Shown: positions 1 through 11,552 of the stretch, one piece after another
Numbering within the stretch: position 1 is the first letter of the stretch
Layout of the letters: the number at the start of each line of letters is the position of its first letter
Assembly (NCBI GenBank): GCA_050084985.1
Contig: JBITNC010000001.1
Coordinates: 107,446,001-107,510,000, forward strand
Origin: Nageia nagi
Lineage: Eukaryota; Pinophyta
Direction: 5' to 3'
Length of the DNA: 64,000 nt
Program-made: the position numbers and the translations under genes
The notes under the pieces: generated by a model
What the model saw: the letters and a program-made list of their open reading frames with translations, nothing else
Database searches by the model: none
What the model was told of the DNA's origin: nothing

Positions 1-1133
1 CTACCCAAGCTATTCTTGATAGATTGCAAAAGTTGGAGGTTGGTAACCAAGATCCAAACCATAACCAAACATATGAGCAATTGTGTAATGAACCCATTCA
101 TCCTTTTGTAGCATATTATGTTTGGCCAAATAATTTTAAGCTTTCAAATTTTGATAAATTTTAAGTTAAAGAAGATCCAAAAGATCATTTGATAATGTTC
201 AAATATTAGTGCTACTTGATTAATTATATTGATCCTTTAATGTTGAGAATATTCCCCATAACCTTAAGTGGAAAAGCCTTGGATTGGTACAATAGCTTGG
301 TGAAACACTCTCTTCACACTTTTCAGCAATTGTAAAATCTATTTCTTAATCATTTTTCCATTAATATTAAAAGACAAACCACATTAAGTGATTTGAATAA
401 TCTTAAATAATTTCTAGATGAACCAATTGCTGATTATGTGACTAGATGGAGAGCTATTGTTCATGAACTTACCTTTCCCATACCTAAAGCTGAATTGACA
501 CACCTATTTTCAAAAATTTATGGAAATCATATTTCCAACACACTAAAATCAAACATTTACCTTTTTTTAAGAAGCTATTAGAATGGATAATAGATGTTAA
601 TATGCAAAATGGTGATGTTAAGCTCTCCAATAAGCAAGATAATCAAAAGAGGAAGGGACCTTTTCCAACCCCTCATCAACCTCAAATAAATCAAGTTACA
701 TTAAAGAAACCATCCATTGCATAATCACCACCACCTACCAACCCATATCCAATCCAAACCAAAGCTCAAGTGCAAGGTAACCAACCTAGACCAAGACCAC
801 AAAGACCCAAGAAAGATTATACCCTACTCCTTGATTCACTTTCTAATATTTTTTGCAAAAATGTTTAAATGCATAAATTATTACATATCCTAACATTAGA
901 CAAAAATATACAAATGTTCTAAAATTTATTTGGTATAGAGAAAATGATTATTGTGCTTTTCATAAAGTAAAAGGGCATCAAGCTGATAAGTGTCATCACT
1001 TTAAAAATGTGATTCAAGACTTGATTGAAAGGGGATTCCTTGTTATAGACAATCCACTTGAACCCCCTAATAAAAATTTAAATTTTTATAAGGATCTTCT
1101 TCCAAGGAAAAACCAAGTTGATGCAAACCAATG
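1..1133 (+). pseudogene. Element A gag (capsid) with zinc-knuckle-like motif, partial and broken
   Basis: Structural polyprotein that would form the retrotransposon particle. Frame 2 from the window edge gives a gag core with the retrotransposon pattern around DPKDH (about 173-187), GKALDWYNSL (about 271-300) and ADYVTRWRA (about 432-456). In-frame stops fall at several places (for example near 163, 208 and 335) and the frame shifts near 560-600. A knuckle-like motif, C-x2-H-x4-H-x4-C (CAFHKVKGHQADKC, about 953-994), follows and leads into a conserved IQDLIERG segment. The first ligand pair is Cys/His rather than the retroviral Cys/Cys, as in elements B and C here. The N-terminus is off the left edge. 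Confidence 0.8.
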
Positions 1134-1318
1134 AATTATGTTAATAATCCTTATTTGTAAATTTTTGTTGGTATGATCCATGTTGTTACAAGAAACCAAA
1201 AGAAAACCCCTATAAGGAAAGACACCTCAATTTCAAATCAAGATCCAAGGCATAATGATTCAAGATGAACCCAAGGTGTAAGAGGTACTACTCATAATCA
1301 AAGCCTAAAGTGTCCCAT

Positions 1319-2540
1319 TATCACAATCAAATCCAATATCACCCATCAATTGAAATCATTACTAACCAACATGTCCATTTTTGATTTACTTCAAACTTCC
1401 AAAGCTCATAGAGATGCACTTATGGAAGTCCTAAAATCCATTTAAGTACAAGCTTAAGATATAGAATCTTTTACTAATTTTATGGGTCATGTGCAATCTT
1501 GTGATTCAGGTACTATAACCTTTTATGAACATGAGACTATTGAGTAAGGACTTCTTGAACCCCACCCTTCTCTTTTCATTATTACTTTCATGGAAGGAAA
1601 AAATTTTAAAAGAGTTTTGATTGATAATGGTTCAAGTTTAAATATTATTTCTTCTTCATCTTTGAACCATCTTAACATACCTCAAAGTAGCCTATCCTCT
1701 TCCACCTTACAACTAAGGGCTTTCAATGATACTATTTCTACCATTATGGTAACTATAGTATTTCCCCTCAAGGTGGGACCAAGAACATTGCATACCTTAT
1801 TTCATGTCATTGAAGGAACCTTACAATATAATCTACTACTTGGAAGACCATGGATAGATGAAATGAAGTGTGTACCTTCTACATTGCATCAATGCATAAA
1901 ATTTATTCATGAATGCAAATTAACATGTGTCAAAGCTAATCTTGAACCATTTAAATATTGTAACTTTATTCATTCTTATGATGATTTTTTATCTTTTACT
2001 CATCTTTTGCCTTTTTTCCAACCTTCCATTTCTAATGTTGTGAATCCTAATGTTTTTACATCTTCTCACATTATGCATGATAGTGTTATTACTTCTTCTA
2101 TTGTTGTTGTTTTTAGTGAGGTTCCTTCTAGTGAAGAGTCAAGTAGTAAAACCATTGTGTCATATACATCACCTCAAGTTAGAGAATACAAGTTGCAAAA
2201 TAAAATTCTCAACTTGCCTACCATTCCTTCTCTTAGATATATGGGATCTCCTTCAACTTCTCTTCCATTAAAAAAGCCATGCATTAAACCCATCTCCTTC
2301 ATTAAAGAGAAGAATGTTATGTCAAACACTCTTGAAGCTAGTAAAGAACCTCACCCTTATTTTTTTTCTTGTGTTCCTCCTAAAAATTTATCTATGCTTG
2401 CCTTTACTTCTCAATATTTTTATGAGAATTATGGTTGGAAAGGTCAAGGCCTTGGTAAGTTTGAACATGGCATTGTTGAAATCATTGTTGTTGAACCACA
2501 TTTACCTTTTGATAAATTTGGTTTGGATTATCAAAAATAA
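1319..2540 (+). pseudogene. Element A retropepsin-like protease followed by a G-patch
   Basis: Aspartic protease region of the polyprotein. The frame can be followed upstream of the longest open stretch (1590-2540) to about 1319 through a few stops, including a conserved SKAHRDALMEVL linker segment. The active-site loop reads LIDNGSSLNII (from about 1617), with Asn where retropepsins usually have Ser or Thr. The distal motif LLGRPWID (about 1837-1860) is intact. Near the C-terminus (about 2418-2475) YGWKGQGLGKFEHGI has the Gly spacing of a G-patch, an RNA-binding motif known after the protease in some retroelements. The start at 1590 is only an internal Met, since this would be cleaved from a longer polyprotein. 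Confidence 0.8.
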
Positions 2541-3569
2541 GCTTTAATAATTAGTTCACCTCATGTCATTTCATGTGAAAGAGACACATCTATTCAAGAG
2601 CCCCTTTCTATCACACAACTTCCTTGTGATGAAGTTGAAGATGAGGTATATTTAGAAAGTTTATTTGTCAATACTCTTTGTCATGAAATATTACCTACCC
2701 TAAACATTAGAATTAGGTCACCCTCTTTTAATATGGTTGACAAACCTTTATTCTTTGATAAAGGCCTTAATGCTTTTAAAATTTGTTTCAATCCTTATTT
2801 CAATATGAGCATACCTCTTGAATATAACATTGCTTCATCCCCTTCACCTTTCATGCTTAATAATGATTATGGGGAATTTACTCAAGAGTTCACACACATT
2901 AAAATGAAGGATTTTTTCCATGTCAATTTTATCTTGCATGATCCTAATATTGAATTTTGCCATTCTATTTGCACTATGTCTATAGATTTGTATACACCTT
3001 TGACATACCTTTTGGATACTAGATTACATAAAATTCCTCTCAATGTTGATTGTGTTGAATTTTCTCTTGATAATATTCCTATCCCTCTTAACTATTTTCC
3101 ATGTAATGAATCTATAGTTAAACAACTTGGTGGCTATACTCATTTACCTTCTTATTATAAGATTATTTATCCTTCTTTTTTAAACATGGATGCTTATTTT
3201 GGAGAATTTTCTTCTACTTTTGATTCTTATGAGAATTCTATTCCAAATATGGAGGAATATTTTGATAAATATTATTCACAATATGAGGATGATGAACTTA
3301 ATTTACTATCCTTACCTTCTCAATTGGATGACACTTCTCACATGCTTGTTGAAGAAATAATTGAATTTGACATTGGTGAAGATCCTAATAATCCTCAAAT
3401 TGTGTTACTTGGCAAGATATTAACTAAAGAAGAGCAAGAATTACTCATTCAACTTATTAATAAGTATATTAAAAAAATTTCTTGGAAATATTCTGATATA
3501 CCAAGATTAGATTCATATCTTGTTGTTCATAATCCCGTTCTTGAAAAAGATGCAAAACCCATTAAGTAA
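2541..3569 (+). pseudogene. Element A protease-RT linker of the polyprotein
   Basis: Open from 2733 to 3569 (278 residues). It shows no enzymatic motif, but its last third (from about 3330) carries the acidic stretch VEEIIEFDIGEDPNNPQIV and then a segment ending in DSYLVVHNPV that in Tat-like elements lies directly before the RT fingers. Element B has the same segment at 25986-26243, which supports the assignment. The rest is Ser/Tyr/Asp-rich and low in recognisable structure. It would be translated as part of the gag-pol polyprotein. The stop at the end is followed in frame by RT sequence. Confidence 0.7.
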
Positions 3570-4840
3570 AAACTAAGAAAAATGCATTCAAAAATTGATC
3601 TCCTTGTTAAAGAAGAACTTCAAAAACTTTTGGATGCTACTTTTATTACACCTATTGATTATCCTAAATGGATTTCCAATATTGTTCATGTTGGTAAAAA
3701 GATAGGAGGTATTTGCATATGCACTAATTTTTGAGACATTAATAAAGCTAACACAAAAGATGATTTTCCTCTACTTAGCATTAACAATATTGTAGATGCA
3801 ACTATAGGTCATGAAATGCTTTCACTCATGGATGGTTTTAGTGGCTACAATTAGATTCATATTTCCAAAAATGATCAACATAAAATTGCATTCACAATAT
3901 GTTAGGGAACCTTGTACTATAAGGTCATACCCTTTGGTTTAAAGAATGTAGGTACCACATACCAATGTGCCATGACATATATCTTTCATGAGTACATGGG
4001 TAACATTGTTGAATGCTATGTAGATGATATTTTGGCCAAATCCAAAACTAAAGATACACACCTTGAATTCCTTGCAAAGATTTTTGATATACTTATAGAG
4101 AATAATGTAAGAATTAAGCCAAAAAGGTGTGTATTTGGTGTGACTTTTGTAAAAATTTTGGGTTACATTCTTTCAATAAGAGGGATTGAGGTTGATCTTG
4201 CTAAAATTAAAGCTATAAATAAAATACCTCCCCCTTGTAATCTTAAAGAGATAAGAATCTTATCTAGTAAAATTAATGCAATTTGTAGGTTCATTGCCCA
4301 ATTATTTAACAAGTGCAAACCTTTTAATCACCTTTTGAAGAAAGAAGTTAAGTTTGAATGGATATAAGAGTGTCAAGAAGCTTTCAACCAAATTAAAAAA
4401 TATATTTTATCTCCTCCCATTTTGATCCCACCTAATCCCTCCATAGCATTTCATTTATATATTTTTGCTACAAACATTGCCATTGGAACCATGTCGGCAC
4501 AAAATAATGACATGAATAAAGAGCAAGCTATTTATTATGTAAGTATAACTCTTGTTGAATATGAAGTGTGTTACATCCATATTGAGAAGCTATGCCTTGC
4601 TATTGTATTTGCAACATGTAAGTTAGAACATTATGTGCTAAATCATAAGACTTATGTTGTTGCTAAAAATGATCTTTTTAGATACTTGATGAGCCATGCA
4701 TTTGTTAATTCATGCACATCTAAATGCATAATGTTATTTAATAAATTTAACCTTGAGTTTATGAACCAAAAATCTATTAAAGTGCAAGTTATTGTTGATA
4801 AACTTGCTAAATCTCCATTGCCTAATTCACAACCCTTAGC
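3570..4840 (+). pseudogene. Element A reverse transcriptase and RNase H, broken
   Basis: RT would copy element RNA into cDNA and RNase H would degrade the RNA strand. The frame from 3570 runs through the fingers/palm with stops near 3568, 3733, 3853 and 3902. Visible motifs are LMDGFSGYN (about 3827-3853), VIPFGLKNVGTTYQ (about 3924-3966) and the catalytic YVDD box (4017-4028), which is intact. The thumb/connection ends near 4367. The gypsy-type RNase H follows (about 4380-4830) with the region AIYYVSITLVEYE, but its first catalytic Asp is not evident (FATNIAIGT where Asp is expected). Much of the RT C-terminal half is open (3912-4367). Confidence 0.85.
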
Positions 4841-5216
4841 ACTTGATTTTCCTAATGATTCCATTTTTGTTTTGCTTGAAAATGAGGAATTTGTTAACAC
4901 CAAAGAGGATGAATTTGACATTACCCTCTTCTTTTATGGTTATAAATGCAACCAAGGGGGTGCTGCTAGTATTATTTTTATTACACCTCAAGGAGCACCA
5001 ATCCTGTTGTCTTTTAAACTCAACTTTTCATGCACTAATAACATGGCTAAATATGAGGACCTTTGTCCTTGGTCCTCAAATTGCAATTAAGTTAAATTTT
5101 AAGAGAATTATAATCATTGGTGATTCCCAATTGATTGTAAACCAAGTCCTTGGAACTTATCAATGCCATAATGAGGTATTTAAAAAGTATAAATCTATTA
5201 TCAATTAACTCCTAAA
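4841..5216 (+). pseudogene. Element A second (archaeal-type) RNase H domain
   Basis: A second RNase H-like domain lies between the gypsy RNase H and integrase, the defining feature of the plant Tat group. It is recognised by FFYGYKCNQGGAAS (from about 4930, Tyr where the first catalytic Asp belongs), CTNNMAKYE (about 5032-5058) and, after a +1 shift near 5050-5060, IIIGDSQLIVNQVLGTYQC (about 5110-5165). The order and spacing match the intact-looking copy in element B at 24350-24674 (minus). The first catalytic residue and the frame are both lost, so it is inactive. Confidence 0.75.
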
Positions 5217-6648
5217 ATTTGATCAGTATACCATTACATCCTCCCCAAGATCTACCAATCAATTTGTAGACACCATGGCTTCATCGGGTTCCCTCATACC
5301 TTCCCAAGACAAGCTCATTATCCATATCTCCACATTGCATAACCCTTATAACATTGTTGGACCCATCATTAACCAAATTGAAGTCAATGATGTTAATCCT
5401 TAGTAGGCTCTTGTAAAAGATTTTCTCAAGTTTAAAATTTATCCCCAAGATATGACTAAGATTGAAAGAATATGTTTCAAATAAAAATGTGCTAAATACA
5501 TATTTTTAGGGGGAAACCTTTATAAAAGTGGCTATGGAGGCATCCTTTTAATATGTCTTGAACCTAATAAAATACCCCTTGCATTATTACAAGCACATGT
5601 GGTGGCCAGTTTAGTGGCATAACAATTTCAAAATGTTTGTTGATAATGGGATACTTTTGGCCAACACTTTAAAAATATTATGTTTCTTATGTTCATAAAT
5701 GCATTAAGTGTTAACAATTTGAAAACCTTTAGCATTTATCTTCTTAATACTTGCAACCCATTGCAACCATATGGCCCTTTTCATAATGGGGTTTGGACCT
5801 TGTTGGCCAATTGTATCATCATTCTTCATAAGGATATAAATTTATAATAATTGCCACATAGTACTTCATTAAATGGGTAGAATACATGCCCTTGATTTAA
5901 ATTAATTCACTTAAAATTCTAGAGTTCATTGAGACCAACCTTATTTGCAAATTTGGAATCCCTTTTAAATTAATCATGGATAATGGACTCCCTTTTAAAA
6001 ATAAGGATGTTCTAGCCTTGTGTGACAAATACCATATCCAATTAAGTTTCTCCACACCTTATTACCCTCAAGCCAATGAACAATCTGAAGCATCTAATAA
6101 AACTATTATTAAAGCACTTCAAAAATTTGTTGGCAATTCACAAAGGGATTGGCATACCAAACTTTCTTATGCATTGTGGGCCTATAGAACATGCATTCAA
6201 ACACCTACTAGAGCCACACCCTTTTCACTTTTCTATGGTTCTAAGGCTTTTTTACCCATTGAACTTGAAATATAATCACTTTGTGTTTCTCTATAGCAAT
6301 TTATGGATGATATTACTTACTAACAAGATCAGATTGCCCAACTTGATTTACTTGATGAGAAACATATCAGTGCATTGTAGCATTTGAAGATCTACCAAGA
6401 ATATATCAAAAGGTATGATAATAAGAAAGTGCATTATTGTGAATTTGAAGTGGGTGACCTTGTCTTAAAGGAGAATCAACAAATTACAAGTCAACCAAAA
6501 GTGGAATGAGGTAAGTTTACACCTAATTGGTTAGTTCCTTACATAGTTATAAGAAAATACAATTTTGGAGCATACAAGTTGGCATCCTTAGATGGTGTTG
6601 AAGAGCTTGAACCAATCAACATAATTCAACTTCATCCTTTCTACACCT
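5217..6648 (+). pseudogene. Element A integrase, multiply broken
   Basis: Integrase would insert the cDNA into the genome. The zinc-binding domain is visible near 5595-5710 (CGGQFSG, GYFWPTL, HKCIKC with both Cys kept). The core carries the first Asp in WGLDLVG (about 5791-5811), the second in IMDNGLPFKNKDV (from about 5973) and the Glu in NEQSEASNKTI (about 6076-6108), so the DDE residues are still readable across frameshifts. The longest open part is 5976-6275. A C-terminal segment (about 6430-6648) reads FEVGDLVLKEN and ends NIIQLHPFYT, the usual Tat-like integrase tail. No chromodomain follows. Confidence 0.85.
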
Positions 6649-8829
6649 AGACTTCACACACAACCTTCAAATATTTAGAAAATATTTCACCAAAAACATT
6701 AAAAAAAATAGAAACTACCAAAAAAATTAAACATTTTATAAGCATGAAAACAAGCACAGAAAATATAAAATTCAAAAAAGAAGAGTCTTGCATAGCATGT
6801 CCCTCAATCATAATACTACCTTTATCTTATCTTGGCATTATGAAAAGGTTTCCAAGAACTATAGCAAGTAGTTCAAGGTTCCCTTTCATTTATCACTTGT
6901 CTTGTATCATCACTTTAGATCATTGCATTTGGAGTCAATACTCAATTTTATCCCACTTTTTAATGTGATCCTACTTTTTTGTGTGCAAGGGAAACATAAG
7001 TCACTCATATCCTATCTACACTTACTCTATTTATGTCTTCTTATATTTGGTTTTTCACCATTTACTATGTATATGTCACCATCATGATGCTAACCATTGG
7101 ATGAAAAACTTCTACCTAGTCCGATATGGAGCAATATCTGAAATTACTCAGCAAAAGAGCTCATTCTATACATTAAGATGGAAGTTGGTTCCAAAATCCA
7201 TTTTCACTTTTATTTTATCCCTTCATCATTGTTTTGATGTTATTTGATCTCTTTCATGTCTACTTATGTTAATTTCTAATTCATTTTATCTTGTTTGATG
7301 AACTTTGCACTTTGTCCCTTTTGTCACTTTGAACTTTTTTGTTTTCATTTGACCTTCAAAGAATTGCTTAACCATGTTAGTTTCCTTTTTACCCTATTTT
7401 GTTTGATACATAGTTATACATTCCTTCATAATCCATAAATATCCTTACATTTTTACTGTCTTTGTATTTTCTTTCATCTACCCAAGTTGGCTACTTGGCC
7501 ACTTTGTGCACTTTTTCAACCTATGTTGATTTGTGTCATTTGCTCATTCTACCTTCCCATTTTTTCTTATTATGTATTCTTCTATCTTATCATACCTTAA
7601 TAAGTCCTCTCAACTCATTTTGTAACCATTTACAAGTCCATTTTGTTTCAAGACCATAGGTCTTGAAATTTTACCCTTGTAAAAATTGGCTAATTGATTT
7701 TGCATTTTGAAATACCAAACTTTGTCCATTTTTTTATCTATCTTTTTCTAATCTTCCATTGATATAAATGTGATCAAAATGTCAAGTTTCATAACCTCAT
7801 TTTATCATTTGCTTAGTTTTTGCAAGCTATTTCCAAGGCTAATCGTAATGGTGCCCTTTGAGCATTAAAGGTTTTTCACAAGTTAAAATTGGCTTTGATT
7901 TTCACTTCACAAATAGGTCAAATGAACTCTGTTTCTTAAGTCATTTTTTCCAACACTTAGATTTTTCATCCATCTATCATATCATCAAATTTGTTTTTTA
8001 AACTAACATGATGGTTGCTTGTTTTTGAGTGTTAAAGTTTGTCATTTTTCACTTTTTCAAAAGTGTTAAAATTGTCAAAGTTTTATTTTGGTCCCTTTTA
8101 ATTGCATTCGTGCATACCTTTTTGAGTCCTTATTTTTACATCTTGTTGTTGTTTATGAGCATTGTTACCATTTTATCTTATTATTCATCCATTTTATTAT
8201 CTTTTTAATCTTATACTTATCATCCCATTGATCTTTTAATTGTCATCTTATTGTCTTGTTATCAACTTCATTGTCTTATTATCTTTTTTTGTTATCTTTT
8301 ATTATCTTGCTATCTTTTTATCATGTCTTGTTTGTCATTTTCATTACATTTATCAATTGCTTATTTTACAATGATCTTTTTATTATAATCTTTGTTGTTA
8401 TATTTATACAACTTTTATCACATTTTTACCATTTTAGTCTAATCTTGCTATCATTGTCTTGTAATTGTCACTTCTTGTTTTTATTTTTCTAAAATATTTT
8501 TTACTTTCAAATGTGATTATCCATGCATGTTCATTTTTCCATGCAAATATAAACAAAAATTTAAACTCAAAACATTGCATAAATCATAAATATCAAAACA
8601 TGCATTGTATACATCTAAAACATAGTCTAAATCATACATATAAACCTAGTGCATACATCTACAACATGCATCTAAACTATCCATTGCATCCACATAGGCA
8701 TCACATGTAAAACATACATGCATCAAAACAAAGGTCTCTATATAAAAAAAGTGGCCTCTTGGCAATAAAAAAAATATATATATATATACAACATTCATCA
8801 TATAGTACATATCATACATCATACATGTC
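6649..8829. other. Element A 3' non-coding region, T-rich, no gene seen
   Basis: About 2.2 kb between integrase and the antisense PMD pseudogene. The plus strand is strongly T/C-rich with low-complexity TTATC and CATTTT runs, densest at about 8150-8480. At 8560-8730 short imperfect repeats built on CATAC and CATGCAT occur, and an (AT)n run lies at about 8773-8788. The short open frames here are the long Leu/Phe/Ile-rich kind that T-rich DNA gives by chance. Long 3' untranslated regions are usual in Tat elements. Confidence 0.6.
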
Positions 8830-10583
8830 CATCTCACCCATGCCTCCTTGATTGATGTGAACCTTAAGGTCGAGAGGAGTAGTGGTGTGAGGGGCTCGAT
8901 TGCCCCATGTGATAGTGGGAGCCCTGAGATACTATGGGGGTCCTCTACGCACCTTGGCTCATCACTATCCTTGATCATGTTGGCACATCTAGAATTGAGT
9001 GCTTGATCCTAACAATCTCCTCCTCTTAGACCATGATCTGCTTGATCACCTCCCTGAGGTGATGAGTCTACCCATCTATAATCTACTCTAGTGTAGCAAT
9101 GCACTGTTGCACTATTATCTACTCTAGAATGGGTATTGTTTATCATGTTATCATCAACTCTCACTCTAGCTATGGTATCCTTGCATGTGTTGCTTCCATG
9201 TCTCCCCCTTCTTGCATCAGATGAGGACCCATACCTACAGCTCTAATCTCCTAATCCTCTCATTTATAACCCATCCCCAAGCCTTGAGCTCCACTCCTAT
9301 CACCACCATCATTGTCATCTCCCCCATCCCATCTACCATCAACCCCATCATTTCCATCACCCCCATCCCCTCCACCTATGACCATATCCATCACCACCCA
9401 TCCATCTCTTCCATCCCCACCTATTGGGGGAGCCACTATTGCCAACCATCCTACTTAGTACTAAGTGTATGCAGTAGTAGTCCCTACATCTTCCACCATT
9501 GATACCATAGTTGGGGGATCCACTTTTGACCCCACCTTTGCATAGATTATTGCTAGTAGTCTATTCAATTTAGCCTTGCTATATAGGATAAGTACCCCAA
9601 GCACATCCTATATCAACCCTACCTATTGTACCACCTGATCAAAGTAGACCTAGACCTCAAAATCCTACACATCTACCCTCCATCATCTACCCACCTCAGC
9701 CCATCTAGGTACGACCTCCAAATAAAGTCTTATGGCCCCATCTATGCGATCACCATTTTATAGAATGTCAAGTCCCAATGTGGGAATGCCACCTCCTAGG
9801 CTCAAAATCCTTACCCCATCTCAAGGTGTAGGGTACCTCTATGCTTGCATCTCCCCATCCCATATCTGTCTCTACATGGATGCCATATGGTAATCCTACT
9901 AGTCTACCTACTCAGATGTGATCCCATCCCTAGATCTATACGAGAAGGGAGCATGCCATCCCTCTCCATCATTATAGTCAAATCTCTACCATACTAGCAC
10001 TAGCAATGTTGGTCCCTAGGAAAATACTATCTAATCCTCATGCATCCATTGCAACATGTTGCATAGCTTCCAAGGGAAGAGTACCCTAGAAGAGTCTAGA
10101 TAGATGTGTGTTGCAATGATGACCATCATGAACACAAGTCACACCTCATAGAGACCTTCTTTATAGGTGGCATCATAATCAAATCCCCCTATCCCCCATT
10201 AGAGATGCCACCAGTATGCTCTGATCAGCCCTACTATCATTGCCTATTGGCTACCATTTACTCTTATCTTGATTACCAACTCTTGCTCCAATAGAATCTT
10301 TAAAATACACCAGATGTCTTCAAGAATGATCATGTACTCTTGTGGGTAGGGTAAAGGTGTTGGTGGAGGCATCCCACCTCTCCACCAACACTATCATGTA
10401 TCCATTATTACAAGTGATGGGATCCATCATATCAGCATAGCCAATCCTAACAACAAATAGCCACTCCCAATCTACATTTCTCATCATCCATTAAAGAAGG
10501 TCTCAAATGGACCTAAATTAGTGGTGCATGTCCATCCTCTTATAGATCTATCCAAAAATGCAAAAAAAAAACCCTATTTTTTA
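8830..10583 (-). pseudogene. Plant mobile domain (PMD) protein ORF, antisense to element A
   Basis: Read on the minus strand, this is a degenerate PMD protein. PMDs occur in host regulators such as MAIN/MAIL and in many plant transposons. Near 10395-10340 the frame reads LVERWDASTNTFTLP, and after a shift near 10335 it continues EYMIILEDIWCIL, the central PMD motif pair. Upstream (about 10550-10500) lies RGWTCTTNLGPFETFF. The domain's C-terminal end is recognisable at about 9640-9570 (VYFDQVVQ, stop, VGLI, stop, DVLGVL). A Gly/Asp-rich tail follows (about 9445-9260), then a charged helical stretch ending LREVIKQIM and EEEIVRIKHSIL (about 9070-8985). Many stops and shifts make it non-functional. 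Position between pol and the 3' LTR, in antisense, fits an extra ORF of a Tat element rather than a host gene. Confidence 0.75.
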
Positions 10584-11312
10584 GTAATGCTTAGGATCAT
10601 GATGTTTTCTTTTTTAGCCCCTACAAAACATGGTACCCCTCCACATTTCTAGAAGAGAAATATGGGTACCCTCTATGTTTCCACCTAGGAAACATAGGGA
10701 CCCCTTGTGTTTCCAATTTTTCCTCCTATTTGGGTCTAATTTGGTTCCAAATTCCTTATTTTTTTCATATTTTATCTACCTATCTATGTTTTCTCTAGTG
10801 TTCTCCCCTTTTTTCCTAGCCCATTTTATTCATTTTTTATTCATTTTACCCTCCCAGTGTCTATTTTCCTACCCATCCCAATTTTGTAATTAATTAACTT
10901 AAAAATGATTAATTGAATGCAAGATTATGGTTTAGCACCAACCTATAGGGAATATGGCCTATTTTGGCAGTGGGGTCTCTATGCCATGTCAGCAAATCAT
11001 CTAAGCAATATGCAGAGGTGGTAGGGTCAAATCTCTATTGGTAAGAAAGTGCAAATGAGAATGACCCAAGTTAGCCCTAAGTTTGTCTTTTTATAGCCAT
11101 CCATTCAAAAATGTAGTTGTATTTTTTGATGATTCTGGAAACATGATTGTGTTTGTGAAATGTAGCCATGTTTTGAAAATGCAATTGCATTTTTGAAACA
11201 TTGGCATGTTTTTGAAACACAACCACATTTTATCCTCTATTTTTCCTTCTCTAGCCTTTCATCATCAAATGCATGCCCATATTCTTTGCCTTGTCACAAA
11301 TACATTTGAGGG
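10584..11312. other. Element A 3' region between PMD pseudogene and tandem duplication
   Basis: No coding similarity recognised. It contains short near-repeats such as three variants of a GTTTC(C)..GG phrase at about 10620-10720 and three variants of an ATG...TTTTGAAA phrase at about 11110-11220. It may hold the promoter of the antisense PMD ORF, since it lies upstream of it on the minus strand, but no confident TATA box was identified. Confidence 0.4.
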
Positions 11313-11552
11313 GGATCACACATATCACTTAGTGCAGTTAGCCATCATATCACATCCATATTATTTAGCTCAAAATTATGTTTTTGCATTGCATTTAACA
11401 TTGGTAAAATGTAAATCAAAAAGGGGCAAAAAGGATCACACATATCACTTGGGGTAGTTAGCCATCATATCTCATTCATACCATTTAGCTAAAAATTAGG
11501 TTTTTGCATTGCATTTAACCTAAGTAAAATGCAAATCAAAAAGGGGCAAAAT
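11313..11552 (+). repeat. 120-bp tandem duplication carrying the polypurine tract of A
   Basis: Two head-to-tail units with an exact 120-bp offset, 11313-11432 and 11433-11552. Both start GGATCACACATATCACTT and both end AAATCAAAAAGGGGCAAAA. They differ by scattered substitutions only. The second unit ends exactly at the 3' LTR, so the purine-rich motif that serves as polypurine tract exists twice, 120 bp apart. Confidence 0.85.
11539..11551 (+). promoter_or_regulatory. Polypurine tract of element A
   Basis: AAAAGGGGCAAAA lies immediately upstream of the TGTAGAGAC that starts the LTR. Plus-strand DNA synthesis would be primed here. One pyrimidine interrupts the tract. An upstream copy at about 11420-11432 results from the 120-bp duplication. 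Confidence 0.65.

Noticed and set aside
6744-7247. Short plus-strand open frames after the integrase of A
   Set aside because: Overlapping small frames in different phases without motifs, in the T-rich 3' region.
8256-8710. Open frames rich in Leu, Phe and Ile that look like membrane proteins
   Set aside because: They lie in low-complexity T-rich DNA with TTATC and CATTTT runs, which yields hydrophobic frames by chance. No conserved motif.
9185-9502. 105-residue plus-strand open frame, Ser/Ile/Pro-rich with TPI repeats
   Set aside because: It is the shadow of the Gly/Asp-rich tail of the antisense PMD pseudogene.
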